A stretch of DNA of 64,000 bases from Lachnospiraceae bacterium (GCA_009774145.1 VSND01000006.1:16240-80239), one strand, 5' to 3'; counted from the stretch's first letter, positions 17,003 to 27,718 are shown. Notes: generated from the sequence alone by a model not told the origin. Translations and numbers: made by a program.

Positions 17003-18835
17003 ATGAAACGTGAAGATGTAAGAAATATAGCGATTATTGCCCATGTAGACCATGGAAAAACAACTCTGGTAGATGAACTCTTAAAGCAGAGCGGCGTCTT
17101 CCGCGCCAATCAGGAGGTAGCGGAACGCGTCATGGATTCCAACGATATCGAACGGGAACGCGGTATCACAATCCTGTCCAAGAATACGGCAGTCTTCTAT
17201 AAAGATGTAAAAATCAATATCGTGGATACCCCCGGACATGCGGATTTCGGCGGCGAAGTGGAGCGGGTGCTGAAGATGGTAGACGGCGTCATTCTGGTGG
17301 TGGACGCTTTCGAAGGCTCCATGCCGCAGACAAAATTCGTACTGAAAAAAGCGCTGGAACTGGCGCTCCCGGTCATCGTCTGTATCAATAAGATCGACCG
17401 GCCGGAGGCGCGCCCCGCAGAAGTCATCGACGAGGTCCTGGAGCTTCTGATGGATCTGGATGCTTCGGACGAGCAGCTGGACTGTCCTTTTGTATTTGCG
17501 TCTGCCAAAAGCGGCTATGCGGCGCTTGATCTGAAAGAAGAGGCGAAGGACATGACGCCCCTGTTTGATACGATTCTTGACTATATCCCGGCTCCCACGG
17601 GCGATCCGGAGGCCCCGACTCAGGTCCTGATCAGCACCATTGATTATAATGAATACGTAGGACGCATCGGTGTCGGCAAGGTGGACAACGGAAATGTCAG
17701 CGTCAACCAAGAGGTAGTCATCGTCAACCATCACGAACCGGACAAGGTCAAGAAGGTGAAGATCAGCAAGCTCTATGAATTTGACGGACTGAGCAAGATC
17801 CCGGTGACCACCGCCACCGTCGGCTCCATCGTGGCGATCTCCGGCATCGCAGATCTGCACATCGGCGACACCCTCTGCGCGCCGGAAGCGCCGGATGCCA
17901 TCCCGTTCCAGAAGATCTCCGAGCCCACCATCGCCATGCAGTTCAACGTCAACGACAGCCCGCTGGCCGGCACCGAAGGAAAGTACATCACCTCCAGACA
18001 CCTCCGGGACCGCCTGTTCCGGGAGCTGAATACGGACGTGAGCCTGCGTGTGGAGGAAACCGGGAACACGGACAGCTTCAAGGTGTCCGGACGGGGAGAG
18101 CTGCATCTGTCCGTCCTGATCGAAAACATGCGCCGGGAAGGCTACGAGTTCTCCGTCAGCAAAGCGGAAGTTCTCTACCGCTATGACGAAAAAGGGAAAA
18201 AGCAGGAGCCCATGGAGCTTGCCTATGTGGATGTGGACGACGAGTATGCCGGCAGTGTCATCCAGAAGCTGGGAGAGCGCAAAGGCGAGCTTCTGAACAT
18301 GCACACCACGGGCACCGGCTCCACCCGTCTGGAATTCTCCATTCCTTCCAGAGGGCTCATCGGTTACCGGGGAGAGTTCATGACCGACACCAAGGGCACC
18401 GGCGTTTTGAACGCCGTTTTCAACGGCTACGAGCCTTATAAGGGCGATATCCAGTACCGCAAGCAGGGTTCTCTCATCGCTTTTGAATCCGGCGAATCCA
18501 TCACCTACGGACTGTTTAATGCCCAGGAACGCGGCACGCTGTTTATCGGCCCCGGGGAAAAGGTCTACTCCGGTATGGTCGTGGGGCAGAACGGAAAATC
18601 GGACGACATCGAGCTCAATGTCTGCAAGACCAAGAAGCTGACCAACACCCGTTCCTCCAGCGCGGACGAAGCGCTGAAGCTGACGCCGCCCAGAGTCTTA
18701 AGCCTGGAACAGTGCCTGGAATTCATCGATACAGATGAACTTCTGGAAATCACGCCGAAGAGCCTTCGGATCCGCAAGAAAATCCTGGATCCCACCATGC
18801 GCAAGCGGGCGGCCATGCGTAAAGAGTCCGTATAA
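17003..18835 (+). CDS. typA: Translational GTPase TypA/BipA
   Basis: 610 residues, full length. A ribosome-binding GTPase of the EF-G family involved in ribosome assembly and stress. G1 AHVDHGKTTLVDELL near residue 13, switch RERGITILSKNT near 52, G3 DTPGHADFGGEVERV near 76, G4 NKIDRPEARP near 129; the C-terminal BipA-specific part carries SRGLIGYRGEFMTDTKGTG. Another ATG four bases earlier stops after four codons, so 17003 is the start, with GAGGA eight bases before. It is the only plus-strand gene for 10 kb either side and ends at a strong hairpin. Confidence 0.97.
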   Translation: MKREDVRNIAIIAHVDHGKTTLVDELLKQSGVFRANQEVAERVMDSNDIERERGITILSKNTAVFYKDVKINIVDTPGHADFGGEVERVLKMVDGVILVVDAFEGSMPQTKFVLKKALELALPVIVCINKIDRPEARPAEVIDEVLELLMDLDASDEQLDCPFVFASAKSGYAALDLKEEAKDMTPLFDTILDYIPAPTGDPEAPTQVLISTIDYNEYVGRIGVGKVDNGNVSVNQEVVIVNHHEPDKVKKVKISKLYEFDGLSKIPVTTATVGSIVAISGIADLHIGDTLCAPEAPDAIPFQKISEPTIAMQFNVNDSPLAGTEGKYITSRHLRDRLFRELNTDVSLRVEETGNTDSFKVSGRGELHLSVLIENMRREGYEFSVSKAEVLYRYDEKGKKQEPMELAYVDVDDEYAGSVIQKLGERKGELLNMHTTGTGSTRLEFSIPSRGLIGYRGEFMTDTKGTGVLNAVFNGYEPYKGDIQYRKQGSLIAFESGESITYGLFNAQERGTLFIGPGEKVYSGMVVGQNGKSDDIELNVCKTKKLTNTRSSSADEALKLTPPRVLSLEQCLEFIDTDELLEITPKSLRIRKKILDPTMRKRAAMRKESV

Positions 18836-18926
18836 AATTGTTATGAGGGATTTCGGCCGGAAGCAATGGCCGATGATATGTCATTATCATAGCATATGAC
18901 AGGATAAAATGCAACTGCCGGAGCGC

Positions 18927-18963
18927 CGGTACTAAGGGCGCGTATTTTGCGCCCTTAGTACCG
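18927..18963. terminator. Terminator-like hairpin after typA
   Basis: CGGTACTAAGGGCGC and its perfect complement form a 15-bp stem with a 7-base loop (18942-18948). It stands between convergent typA and the DUF4253 gene; a T-rich run follows about 15 bases later on the plus strand. Confidence 0.7.
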
Positions 18964-19035
18964 CTGCGTCCCTTCTCTTTTTTCAGACGCCGCCGTATAG
19001 CCGTTACTGTGCAACACACAGAGAGCACGCTGTGC

Positions 19036-19758
19036 TCAGTCCCACCAGAAATACCATACATCAGAATTCTCAAGACCCGCCGCCAGTTCTGATATTTTTC
19101 CAGTCCCTGTTCCCTGATCCACCCGATCGTAACAGAACGCACAATGCTCCTTTGCCACTTCCAGGCTGTCCGCACCGTTCAGGCCGCGGGGCGCATAAAA
19201 TTCCAGCACATCATGAGTAAAGGCCGCCGGAACCGCGCCATACTTTTCATACCAGTATTTACAGACTGCGATCATCTCCTCTGGTCCGGGGCAGTCGTTC
19301 CAGCCGCCCATGGGCAGATACCCGATAATCTCCCAGGGATTTTTTACCGGCAGCTTCAGAAGCAGCACATCTGCCTCCAGTGTGCCGTCATGAAAGGAAC
19401 AGTATCCAATAAAATGATGCAGCTCATCTCCTTCGGTCTCTTCCCCCATCAGACTGTCAAAGAACTCTTCTCCACAATCTTCCAGATATTCCCCCAGACG
19501 TCCCGTCAGGATTTCTCTGCCGTTGTCACCGCATTCGGCAATGATCCGGTCCCTGTCATAACCATCCTGTGCGACGATGCCCAGCCATTCCTCCACATAC
19601 TCATCCACCAGAAGAATCGCCGGCCAGAAACCGCCGGTCTCCCCCTCTTTCAATGCCTCCATATAAGCCTGTTCCACCGGTTCCGGATCTGTGCCTGCTT
19701 CAAACACCTGGTACGGACAGTGAAAGCTTTCTGCAATCTGTTTTGTAACGGAATTCAT
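19036..19758 (-). CDS. DUF4253 domain protein
   Basis: 240 residues from the ATG at 19758, which follows AGGAGG by 8 bases; the frame extends upstream to 19791 but would put that binding site inside the gene. The C-terminal third carries the DUF4253 pattern: WEIIGYLPMGGWNDCPGPEE followed by VCKYWYEKYGAVPAAFTHDVLEFYAP-like text. No signal peptide or membrane segment. It is acidic and probably cytoplasmic. DUF4253 proteins have no assigned function; some belong to polymorphic-toxin immunity clusters, but nothing of that kind is next to it here. Confidence 0.82.
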   Translation of the reverse strand: MNSVTKQIAESFHCPYQVFEAGTDPEPVEQAYMEALKEGETGGFWPAILLVDEYVEEWLGIVAQDGYDRDRIIAECGDNGREILTGRLGEYLEDCGEEFFDSLMGEETEGDELHHFIGYCSFHDGTLEADVLLLKLPVKNPWEIIGYLPMGGWNDCPGPEEMIAVCKYWYEKYGAVPAAFTHDVLEFYAPRGLNGADSLEVAKEHCAFCYDRVDQGTGTGKISELAAGLENSDVWYFWWD

Positions 19759-19826
19759 CTCATATACCTCCTGTTCGCTGTTGAACTGCATTTTCTGTAT
19801 GATATCAGCATCCTGCGCTGACTCAT

Positions 19827-20631
19827 TTAACCAATCTGTACCTTCTTCCCTTCAAACGCAAACCCGTAACAACGGATCCGCTCCGTCGGTATCCCTTTTG
19901 CTTCCAGGGATGCTGCATATTTTTTCTCTCTGATCTGTGCAAGGGCATTCTGCACAGTTTCTTCCAGACTGTCCTCTCTCTTCGGATTCCTGACTTTAAA
20001 CTCCAGAATCACGGCATCATCCTCTTCTTTCTTCGGCTCCAGCACCACGTCATACCTGCCAAATCCGCTTTCCCGGTTGGACAGAACCGTATACCGTCCA
20101 TCCAGATCCACCAGAAGCCCCAGAACGAATCCGTGATAGAATCTTTCCGGCTCCGATCCGGATGGCTGCACACCGGTGTCAAAGCAGCTGAAGGTAGCCA
20201 GTGACACCCGGTTCATGTACAGATTCATCGCCTCCAGATCCCCCAGAAGCAGTGCTTTCAGAAAATCATTGTATGCCGGTGTAAACTGCGTAAACCATCT
20301 CTCGACCATTCCCCGGAACATCAGACGTACCTCCCGGTTGGTCAGTGCAAGTTCATAGATGCCTGTTCCCCACTCATCCACAGAAACGCTTTCCACCCGC
20401 AGGTATCCGCCTGCCAGCAGAAGGCTCCAGACTGCATGCTCTGAGGTATCCAGCCGGCTGAATAATACTCATGTTCAAAGTCTTTCCAAAACGTCTGGAG
20501 CGGGCAATCAAAGTAACCGTATCCCGATTCTCCCACCATTCTTTGATAAACAAGGTCTTATCCACATAAAATATATCCTCCTCAATCACACCGCCGAAAT
20601 CCTGATGCCCGATGCCTGTGACTCTTGCCAT
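19827..20631 (-). pseudogene. Broken AAA-ATPase-like / PD-(D/E)XK gene
   Basis: The N-terminal piece starts at 20631 (MARVTGIGHQDFGG, then YVDKTLFIKEW and Walker A SRRFGKTLNMSI). At about 20460 this text stops and, in another frame, the C-terminal piece begins (EHAVWSLLLAGGYLRV, then ALTNREVRLMFRGMVERWF) and ends with the nuclease part GFGRYDVVLEPKKEEDDAVI and EFKVRNPKRED at 19827. An internal deletion of roughly 250-300 codons with a frame change removed Walker B and the sensor region. Compare the intact member of the family at 3026-4729. Not expected to be functional, although the C-terminal 189 residues remain open. Confidence 0.88.
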
Positions 20632-20827
20632 CTGCTCACCTGCGCCCTTTCTTTAATCAGAATCGTGCCGTTTATCATACTTTTCCGGCAGTTTTCAACT
20701 GCCGGATATCTATATACCCACAATATACTGCAATATCATTATCACGTCAACCATTCCACTGTGCCCCCGCATGACTGCATCCTTTTCAGACTGCCGGGAA
20801 CTCAGTCCTCAGCAGTCTTCTCCATAT

Positions 20828-21580
20828 TCAAAGCCTGTGTATCTCCATCTTAAGCCCGCATGCTCTGTACCTTCCATACCGCGGCTTTGGAGACAGTCTG
20901 CACAGAATTCCCTTCTGCTCCAGGTATTCCTGTGCACTCATCGCCGGTCCCAGATACAGTTCTTTTGGGAGAATCCTTCCTTCGTCCAGACATTTTTTCA
21001 CCTCGAGAACCGGAAGTTTCAGGCATCTCCCCACTGCAAGGATCTGTTCCTTTGACAGCTTTTGGGAAATGATTCGAATCCTGTATCTTCCGTTGTCCTG
21101 TTCACAGGGTGCATAAAAGCTGCCCCCGATCACCTCAAAACCGCAGTCCGGGCAGCGCAGGATCAGACATGGACCGTCCAGATGCGCCTGTGCATGTTTT
21201 CCATGACAGTCCGGGCAGACGGTATTCGACAGATCCAGATTCCGAATACAGTATTCGCACAGATCATGATCCAACCCGCGATAATGAAGCGTCATCCAAG
21301 CATCGACCGCATCTTTCTGCTTTTCCAGATCGGCAGGAAGCGCAGACAGGCAGCTTCGGTCAACCGGCTCTTTTTGCTCTCCCCAGTAAGAAGGCGGTCT
21401 CAGGGAATGATGAGAAAAGGCCCGGCAATGGCTGCACCAGACCCAGCACCCTCCCCGAACCTCTGTATATTTTACAATATAAGCATGCGCTTCTCTGCGG
21501 CCGCAGGCAGGGCAGACTGCCGGAAAGCTGTGCTGCTCCAGCAGTTTTTCTTCTACGTCGTCTGCCATATTATGCCACAT
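20828..21580 (-). CDS. Cysteine-rich zinc-ribbon hypothetical protein
   Basis: 250 residues. Not recognised as a named family. Several CxxC pairs are visible: CPAC and CSHC in the first 55 residues, CEYC near 108 with CPDC near 121, and another CPDC near 140. They read like two or three zinc ribbons. The C-terminal half contains RIRIISQKLSKEQILAVGR, resembling the phrase used in ribosomal L7/L12-like or shikimate-type helices, and a helical end. GGAGG lies 8 bases before the ATG at 21580. It follows glucokinase by 31 bases on the same strand, so it may be co-transcribed with hprK and glcK. Function unknown. Confidence 0.75.
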   Translation of the reverse strand: MWHNMADDVEEKLLEQHSFPAVCPACGRREAHAYIVKYTEVRGGCWVWCSHCRAFSHHSLRPPSYWGEQKEPVDRSCLSALPADLEKQKDAVDAWMTLHYRGLDHDLCEYCIRNLDLSNTVCPDCHGKHAQAHLDGPCLILRCPDCGFEVIGGSFYAPCEQDNGRYRIRIISQKLSKEQILAVGRCLKLPVLEVKKCLDEGRILPKELYLGPAMSAQEYLEQKGILCRLSPKPRYGRYRACGLKMEIHRL

Positions 21581-21611
21581 ATCCTCTTCCTCCTGCCGGC
21601 GGACCGCCGGC

Positions 21612-22550
21612 CTACTCTTCGATCACCAGCTTTGCCGATCCATAGATTCCGGCATCATTGCCCAATGTTGCAAGGACAAATTCTGCATCCCTGCATCCCT
21701 TGAATGTATACTTTAAATAATATTTTTTAATATAATCCAGGATCACAGGGCCTGCTTTGGATACGCCGCCGCCAATCACGAACACTTCCGGATCCACCGT
21801 GCTGGCAATGTTGGCCAGTGCAAGCCCCAGATATTTTCCAAAGCGTTCTGCTACTTCGCAGGCAAACGCGTCCCCGTCCTTGACTGCATCCCATACCTCT
21901 TTTGCCGTCATGGTCTCCAGATCCAGAACGGTCTCTTTTGCCTCTGTCTCCTGCATCCATTTTGCAAGCCGCACGATGCCGTTGGCAGAAGCCACCTGCT
22001 CCAGACATCCCTGATTGCCGCAGCCGCAGAGCCACGGAATGCTGTCGTCCACATGAATATGCCCGATCTCGCCGCCTGCGCCGTTGGTCCCCACAACGAT
22101 CCGGCCGTCGATGATGATACCGCCGCCCACACCGGTGCCCAGCGTGACCATGACACCGCTCCTGTGTCCGGCTGCCGCGCCCTTCCACATCTCGCCCAGA
22201 GCCGCCACATTGGCATCATTTCCGCCCTTACAGGTGACGCCGGTCAGTTCCGACAGTTCTTTTGTCACTTCCTTATAGCCCCAGCCCAGATTTGCCGTAT
22301 GAGGTACGACGCCGTCTGCATCAATCGGGCCGGGAACGCCGATCCCGATTCCGGCCACATCCTCTCTGGAGATATCCTTCTCCACCAGTTTCGCCATTGC
22401 ATAGGCGGCGATATCCGGCAGGATGGCTTTACCGCCTTCTTCTGTCCGGGTAGGGATCTCCCACTTCTCCACCAGCTGCCCGTCCGTCTGAAAGAGCCCC
22501 ATCTTCACCGTTGTTCCGCCCACATCGATTCCAAAACAATAATTCTTCAT
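21612..22550 (-). CDS. glcK: ROK-family glucokinase
   Basis: 312 residues. Phosphorylates glucose with ATP. ATP motif FGIDVGGTTVKMGLF at the N-terminus, GIGVPGPIDADGVV near 68, the catalytic region GGNDANVAALGE near 108, phosphate motif TLGTGVGGGIIIDG near 136, and the ROK zinc signature GHIHVDDSIPWLCGCGNQGC near 163-182 with its His and Cys ligands. It follows hprK by 18 bases, a sensible pairing of sugar phosphorylation with carbon control. Confidence 0.95.
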   Translation of the reverse strand: MKNYCFGIDVGGTTVKMGLFQTDGQLVEKWEIPTRTEEGGKAILPDIAAYAMAKLVEKDISREDVAGIGIGVPGPIDADGVVPHTANLGWGYKEVTKELSELTGVTCKGGNDANVAALGEMWKGAAAGHRSGVMVTLGTGVGGGIIIDGRIVVGTNGAGGEIGHIHVDDSIPWLCGCGNQGCLEQVASANGIVRLAKWMQETEAKETVLDLETMTAKEVWDAVKDGDAFACEVAERFGKYLGLALANIASTVDPEVFVIGGGVSKAGPVILDYIKKYYLKYTFKGCRDAEFVLATLGNDAGIYGSAKLVIEE

Positions 22551-22568
22551 GCTGCCATGCCTCCTGTT

Positions 22569-23498
22569 TTAATGTTTATTCCTGTTGATGCTTTCCTGCA
22601 CTCTGCGATACAGTTCCTGCGCTGCATTATAGCCCATCTTCTTCTGTCTGTGGTTGACTGCCGCTGCCTCCACAATAATGGCAAGATTCCTGCCCGGGCG
22701 GATGGGAATCGAATGACAGATGATCTTGTTTCCAAGGAACTCCGTATATTCCTCATTGAGCCCCAGACGGTCGTACTCCTTATCCTTATCCCACTCCTCC
22801 AGCTTGATCACCATATCGATGTTCTGGGTTTCCTTGACGCTCTCAACGCCGTACAGCGTCTTCACATCAATGATGCCGATTCCCCGAAGTTCTATAAAAT
22901 GCCTTGTGATCTCCGGCGAGGTGCCCACCAGTGTATCATCGCTGACCTTATGGATCTCCACCACGTCATCCGTGATCAGCCGGTGCCCCCTCTTCAAAAG
23001 CTCCAGCGCCGCCTCGCTCTTGCCGATGCCGCTTTCTCCCATGATCAGCACGCCTTCCCCGTACACATCCACCAGCACTCCATGAATCGAGATACTGGGC
23101 GCCAGCTCCACATTCAGCCAGCGGATGATCTCCGCCATCAGCGACGAGGTGGCACGGTCACTCAGAAACAGAGGTTTCTTATATTTTTTAGCCAGCTCGA
23201 TCATTGCTTCGTCCGGTTCTGTTCTGGATGCATAGATCACGCACGGAATCCTGCTGGACATGAACCGCTCGTAGTTCTTCATCTTCACTTCCGGATCCAG
23301 GCTGTTTAAATACGTATATTCCACATACCCGATGATCTGCACCCGCTCACATGCAAAATGTTCAAAGTACCCCGCAAGCTGAAGCGCCGGCCGGTTGATC
23401 TCCGCACTGTTTATCTCAATCCCGTCCGTCTCAACCTCCGGAACCAGATTCTTAAGCCCCAGCTTGTCAATCATTTTATTCAGTGTCACTGTTTTCAT
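22569..23498 (-). CDS. hprK: HPr kinase/phosphorylase
   Basis: 309 residues. Phosphorylates Ser46 of HPr (and Crh-like proteins) and removes it again, setting carbon catabolite control. Walker A GESGIGKS at 154-161, the catalytic His in SISIHGVLVDVYGEG (about 135-149), and the signature ELRGIGIIDVKTLYG near 207. The C-terminal helix RRVQESINRNKH is complete. A divergent HPr-like protein that keeps the Ser46 region is encoded at 57838-58062. Confidence 0.96.
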   Translation of the reverse strand: MKTVTLNKMIDKLGLKNLVPEVETDGIEINSAEINRPALQLAGYFEHFACERVQIIGYVEYTYLNSLDPEVKMKNYERFMSSRIPCVIYASRTEPDEAMIELAKKYKKPLFLSDRATSSLMAEIIRWLNVELAPSISIHGVLVDVYGEGVLIMGESGIGKSEAALELLKRGHRLITDDVVEIHKVSDDTLVGTSPEITRHFIELRGIGIIDVKTLYGVESVKETQNIDMVIKLEEWDKDKEYDRLGLNEEYTEFLGNKIICHSIPIRPGRNLAIIVEAAAVNHRQKKMGYNAAQELYRRVQESINRNKH

Positions 23499-23544
23499 AA
23501 AATATGTTCTCCTTCTCCTGCATGTCTAAATCATACCATTTTTT

Positions 23545-25359
23545 TTATTGCATATCAACATGAAAGAACTCAAAAACCTGTCTGGCCGCCCGTGAATTCA
23601 TACCGGGAACCGCCGCCAGTTCCTCCTCGCCCGCCTGCCGGATATCGTCCAGCGTCCGAAACCCTTTCATCAATGCTTTTCTCCGCGCCGGCCCGATCCC
23701 AGGGATATCGTCCAGGATCGAATGAACCTGATCCCTGCTCCTTAAAGAACGGTGATATTCAATGGCAAACCGGTGCGCCTCATCCTGAATCCTGGTTACC
23801 AGGCGAAACCCCTCGCTGTCCCTGTCAATGGGCAGCTCCACATTGTTAAAGTAGATTCCCCTGGTATGGTGTCTGTCGTCCTTTACCATACCGCACACCG
23901 GCACATGGACGCCGACCGCATCCATCACTTTCAGCGCAACATTGACCTGTCCTCTTCCTCCATCCATCATAATCAGATCCGGATAGTTTTCATAATGGGA
24001 CAGTCTTCTGGTAAGCACCTCTTCCATACTGGCATAATCATCCGCTCCCTGTACTCCCCTGATCCGGAATTTCCGGTAATCGGAGCGTTTGGGACGTCCT
24101 TTTTCATAGACGACCATGGAACCCACGGTCTGAAACCCGCTGATATTGGAGATGTCATATGCTTCCACCCGCGTGATTTTTGGAAGTCCCAGAAGCCCTG
24201 CGATCTCTTTCATGGCGCCGATGGTCCTTCCTTCCTCTCTCCGAATACGCTCTTTGTCCTGGGTCAGCACCATCTGCGCATTTTTCATGGCAAGTTCCAC
24301 CAGCTTTTCCTTTTCCCCTTTTCTGGGCACCCGGATACGGACCTTCTGTTCCCTTCTCCCGCTCAGCCATTCTTCAATCAGTTCTTTTTCCGCAATCTCA
24401 TACTGAATCATCAGCTCCCGCGGAATATAAGGCGTTCCCGCATAAAACTGCTTTAAAAACGTTGTCAGAATCTCTTCCTGCCGGTTCTCTCCTGCAATAT
24501 GCAGGCAGAAATGGTCTCTTCCGATCAGCCTTCCCTCCCGGATAAAGAAAATCTGCACCACTGCATCCTCCTCGTCTGAGGCCATGGCGATCACATCCTT
24601 ATCCTCCATATGGTTGCTGGTGATCTTCTGCTTCTGGGCGATCTTGCTGACGCTGTTCAACAGTTCCCGGTATTCAATGGCCTTTTCAAACTCCAGATTT
24701 TCGGATGCCTTCTGCATCTTTTCCTCCAGTTCCTTCAGAATCAGAGGATAATTACCATTTAAAAACGAAAGCGCCTTTTTCACCGATTCTCCATAGGCTT
24801 CCTTCGAGATATAGCCCTGACACGGCGCCGGACACTGATGAATATGATAGTTCAGGCAGGGCCGCTCCTTTCCCTGCATCTTCGGCAGCGCCCTGCTGCA
24901 GGTCCGTATCCCGTACAGCTTATGTATCAGGTCGATGGTGTCCTTCACCGCTCCCGCGCTGGTATACGGGCCAAAATACTTTGCCCGGTCCCTGCACACC
25001 TGCCTTGCCAGCATGACTCTCGGATAGTCCTCCTGCACCGTCACTTTGATAAACGGATATGCCTTGTCATCCATCAGCATGGTATTGTATTTCGGCCGGT
25101 GTTCCTTGATCAGGTTGCACTCCAGCACCAGTGCCTCCAGTTCCGAATCCGTGATGATATACTCAAATCTTGCAATGTGAGTCACCATCTGCTCGATCTT
25201 CACCCCTTTGTTCCTGCTGGACTGAAAATACTGACGCACCCGGTTTTTCAAAGAGATCGCCTTGCCCACATATATAATTGCATCTTTCTCATCATGCATC
25301 AGATAAACCCCGGGCTTTGCCGGCAGCTTCTTCAGTTCTTCTTCAATGTCAAATCCCAT
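23545..25359 (-). CDS. uvrC: Excinuclease ABC subunit C
   Basis: 604 residues from the ATG at 25359, which follows AGGAGG by 7 bases. The open frame continues 52 codons upstream to 25515, but that part translates a palindromic repeat and has no binding site, so it is rejected. UvrC makes both incisions in nucleotide excision repair. Domains: GIY-YIG nuclease (about 12-90, [20 protein letters not shown]), UVR motif (about 200-235, [11 protein letters not shown]), the RNase H-like second nuclease (about 380-535, [19 protein letters not shown]) and C-terminal HhH pair ([18 protein letters not shown]). Confidence 0.96.
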   Translation of the reverse strand: MGFDIEEELKKLPAKPGVYLMHDEKDAIIYVGKAISLKNRVRQYFQSSRNKGVKIEQMVTHIARFEYIITDSELEALVLECNLIKEHRPKYNTMLMDDKAYPFIKVTVQEDYPRVMLARQVCRDRAKYFGPYTSAGAVKDTIDLIHKLYGIRTCSRALPKMQGKERPCLNYHIHQCPAPCQGYISKEAYGESVKKALSFLNGNYPLILKELEEKMQKASENLEFEKAIEYRELLNSVSKIAQKQKITSNHMEDKDVIAMASDEEDAVVQIFFIREGRLIGRDHFCLHIAGENRQEEILTTFLKQFYAGTPYIPRELMIQYEIAEKELIEEWLSGRREQKVRIRVPRKGEKEKLVELAMKNAQMVLTQDKERIRREEGRTIGAMKEIAGLLGLPKITRVEAYDISNISGFQTVGSMVVYEKGRPKRSDYRKFRIRGVQGADDYASMEEVLTRRLSHYENYPDLIMMDGGRGQVNVALKVMDAVGVHVPVCGMVKDDRHHTRGIYFNNVELPIDRDSEGFRLVTRIQDEAHRFAIEYHRSLRSRDQVHSILDDIPGIGPARRKALMKGFRTLDDIRQAGEEELAAVPGMNSRAARQVFEFFHVDMQ

Positions 25360-25432
25360 ATGGCAGCCTCCTGTCTGCTTTTTCAAAATAAACTCCCGCT
25401 TCCAACAGGCAGCGCCCTGCGGATGAAAGTAA

Positions 25433-25506
25433 ACAGCCTGCGGGTTCTGTGCGCCCCGGACGGACACTCCCGTGTCCGAACAGGGCATACGGAACCCGCA
25501 GGCTGT
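25433..25506. repeat. Palindromic repeat element, copy 2 (core)
   Basis: ACAGCCTGCGGGTTC (25433-25447) pairs with GAACCCGCAGGCTGT (25492-25506); inside, CGGACAC and GTGTCCG flank TCCC (25461-25478). The layout is that of copy 1 at 12581-12650, and similarity continues to TCCGATGCATTCC at about 25506-25518. Base changes between the copies keep the pairing. It lies between ftsH and uvrC. Confidence 0.85.
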
Positions 25507-25575
25507 CCGATGCATTCCTTACAGGCATTGCCGGAATCAGGGGAGTCGCCTGACTGCAGTCCTGTATCTCCCATG

Positions 25576-27471
25576 CTATTCTGCAAATATCAGCTCCTCC
25601 TGCTGATATCCGTCTTCCTCTTCCTTCACTTTATGGAAAATCTCCATAAATTCCTTGCCGGTAATGGTCTCCTTTTCAATCAAAAACTCCGCAATCTTAT
25701 CGAGGCATTTCCGGTTCTCTGACAGAAGGCGTTTTGCCTCCGCATAGGACTCTTTTAAGATGCGCATAACCTCGCTGTCCACATCTGCGGCTGTCTCGTC
25801 ACTGCAGTTCAGTACCGTTCCGTTGTTTAAGTACATGCTTTCTTTGGACTCCAGTCCCATCAGACCGAATTTTTCGGACATGCCGTACTGCGTCACCATG
25901 GCGCGCGCCATCTTGGTTGCCTGCTGAATATCATTTGCCGCGCCGGTCGTCACCGTCTCAAAGACCAGCTCTTCCGCCGCACGGCCTCCCAGATAACCGA
26001 CCAGCATGGCCTCAATCTCTTTTTTCGTATTCAGATATTTCTCTTCTTCCGGCACATGCATTACATATCCCAGGGCTCCCATGGTACGCGGAACAATGGT
26101 AATCTTCTGAACCGGTTCCGAATCCTTCTGAAGCGCGCTGACCAGCGCATGCCCCACCTCATGATAAGAGACAATCTTACGCTCTTCCGCACTGAGAATC
26201 CGGTCCTTTTTCTCCTTGCCCATCAGAACCACTTCCACCGATTCGAACAGATCCTTCTGAGACACTGCCTGCCTGCCGTTTTTCACGGCCAGAATCGCGG
26301 CCTCATTGATCATATTCGCCAGATCAGAACCTACCGCCCCGCTGGTAGCCAGCGCAATCGCTTCCAGATCCACAGATTCATCCAGACGCACATTTTTGGC
26401 ATGAACTTTCAGCACATCCGTACGGCCCTTCAGATCCGGGCGTTCCACAACGATCCGGCGGTCAAAACGTCCCGGACGAAGCAGCGCCTGATCCAGAATC
26501 TCCGGGCGGTTGGTCGCTGCCAGAACCAGACATGCCTTATTGCTCTCAAAGCCATCCATCTCTGCCAGAAGCTGGTTCAGCGTCTGCTCCCGCTCGTCAT
26601 TTCCGCCCAGCTTCGAGTCACGGCTCTTGCCGATGGCATCAATCTCATCAATAAAAATAATGCACGGCGCATTCTTTTTTGCCTCGTCAAACAGATCCCG
26701 GACACGGGAAGCGCCTACACCGACAAACATCTCTACAAAATCCGAGCCGGACAGAGAGAAAAACGGCACATGCGCCTCTCCTGCAACTGCCTTTGCCAGC
26801 AGCGTCTTACCGGTTCCGGGCGGCCCCACGAGAAGCGCGCCCTTGGGAAGTTTTGCCCCGATCTCCGCATACCGTTCCGGATTGTGCAGAAAATCCACCA
26901 CTTCCACCAGTGATTCCTTGGCTTCCTCCTGTCCTGCCACATCTTTGAAGGTCACTCCGGTCTCTTTTTCAATATAGACTTTTGCCTTGCTCTTGCCGAC
27001 TCCCATCATTCCGCCGCCGCCCATCCGGCGCATCAGATAGCCAAATGCCACCCAGATCAAAAGCAGCGGAAGCAGACTCCAGACCACCTGCCAGACCAGA
27101 GTGGAGAAGGTATCCTGAATATAGGGAGTGATCTCCACCTTTTTTTCCTTCAGAAGCGGCAGCAGCGCTTCATCCTCCATCTTTCCCGTAAAATAAGTAA
27201 TCTCTGCATTTTCTACCGGCTGGGTCCTCGGAGTGATCTCCCAGGTAAGACCGGTGTCCTCTACCTTTTCTACCTTATCCTCCTCAAGCATCTCAATAAA
27301 TTCGTTGTAGCTGATCTCTTTTGAGCCCGCATCCTTCATGAAATTCTGTATGAAGTTCAGGGCCAGAAAGCTCGCCAGCATAAAAACTGCAAATATGATA
27401 ATGCTCTGGCGGTTCTTTGGTCCTTTTTGATTGTTATCTCCAGATCCTGATGGAGTATTTTTATCATTCAT
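25576..27471 (-). CDS. ftsH: ATP-dependent zinc metalloprotease FtsH
   Basis: 631 residues from the ATG at 27471 (GGAGGAG upstream; the frame to 27495 has no site). Membrane-anchored AAA protease that degrades unfolded and regulatory membrane and cytoplasmic proteins. Two membrane helices: about 22-42 and 104-128, enclosing an extracellular loop. AAA module with [28 protein letters not shown] and the SRH arginine finger RPGRFDRR. Zinc protease motif HEVGH near 422. The C-terminus is a helical tail. It is divergent from pyrG and has its own promoter. Confidence 0.97.
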   Translation of the reverse strand: MNDKNTPSGSGDNNQKGPKNRQSIIIFAVFMLASFLALNFIQNFMKDAGSKEISYNEFIEMLEEDKVEKVEDTGLTWEITPRTQPVENAEITYFTGKMEDEALLPLLKEKKVEITPYIQDTFSTLVWQVVWSLLPLLLIWVAFGYLMRRMGGGGMMGVGKSKAKVYIEKETGVTFKDVAGQEEAKESLVEVVDFLHNPERYAEIGAKLPKGALLVGPPGTGKTLLAKAVAGEAHVPFFSLSGSDFVEMFVGVGASRVRDLFDEAKKNAPCIIFIDEIDAIGKSRDSKLGGNDEREQTLNQLLAEMDGFESNKACLVLAATNRPEILDQALLRPGRFDRRIVVERPDLKGRTDVLKVHAKNVRLDESVDLEAIALATSGAVGSDLANMINEAAILAVKNGRQAVSQKDLFESVEVVLMGKEKKDRILSAEERKIVSYHEVGHALVSALQKDSEPVQKITIVPRTMGALGYVMHVPEEEKYLNTKKEIEAMLVGYLGGRAAEELVFETVTTGAANDIQQATKMARAMVTQYGMSEKFGLMGLESKESMYLNNGTVLNCSDETAADVDSEVMRILKESYAEAKRLLSENRKCLDKIAEFLIEKETITGKEFMEIFHKVKEEEDGYQQEELIFAE

Positions 27472-27500
27472 CTTTCTCCTCCTTGCGCATAGCACTTCCT

Positions 27501-27529
27501 ATTATAGTGAACCTTCATTTTAAAATCAA
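27501..27529 (-). promoter_or_regulatory. ftsH promoter
   Basis: Minus strand TTGATT (27529-27524), 17-base spacer, TATAAT (27506-27501), about 30 bases before the ATG. Confidence 0.7.
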
Positions 27530-27614
27530 TACACCTTATGAGAAATTTTGTCTTCCTTTTCTAAAATAAATATAAAAATCATGGTTTTTTTCCGGGATGC
27601 CGCTGAAAAACAGG

Positions 27615-27643
27615 TGGATTTTTTCCTGCGGATAAGCTATAAT
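27615..27643 (+). promoter_or_regulatory. Candidate pyrG promoter
   Basis: A perfect TATAAT at 27638-27643 with a weak TGGATT -35 at 27615-27620 (17-base spacer). It leaves a leader of about 70 bases before pyrG. Confidence 0.5.
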
Positions 27644-27718
27644 GAAAAGAGTTTTTTATTTCTGAACTTTCAGTTCGTAACTATTCATCACAGATACTTT
27701 CAGGAGGAATTGTATTAT

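Noticed and set aside
17081..18304. 407-residue open frame opposite typA
   Set aside because: It mirrors a strongly coding typA on the other strand, has no family match by eye, and no ribosome binding site.
25360..25515. N-terminal 52-residue extension of uvrC
   Set aside because: It reads through the second palindromic repeat, and AGGAGG sits directly before the internal ATG at 25359.
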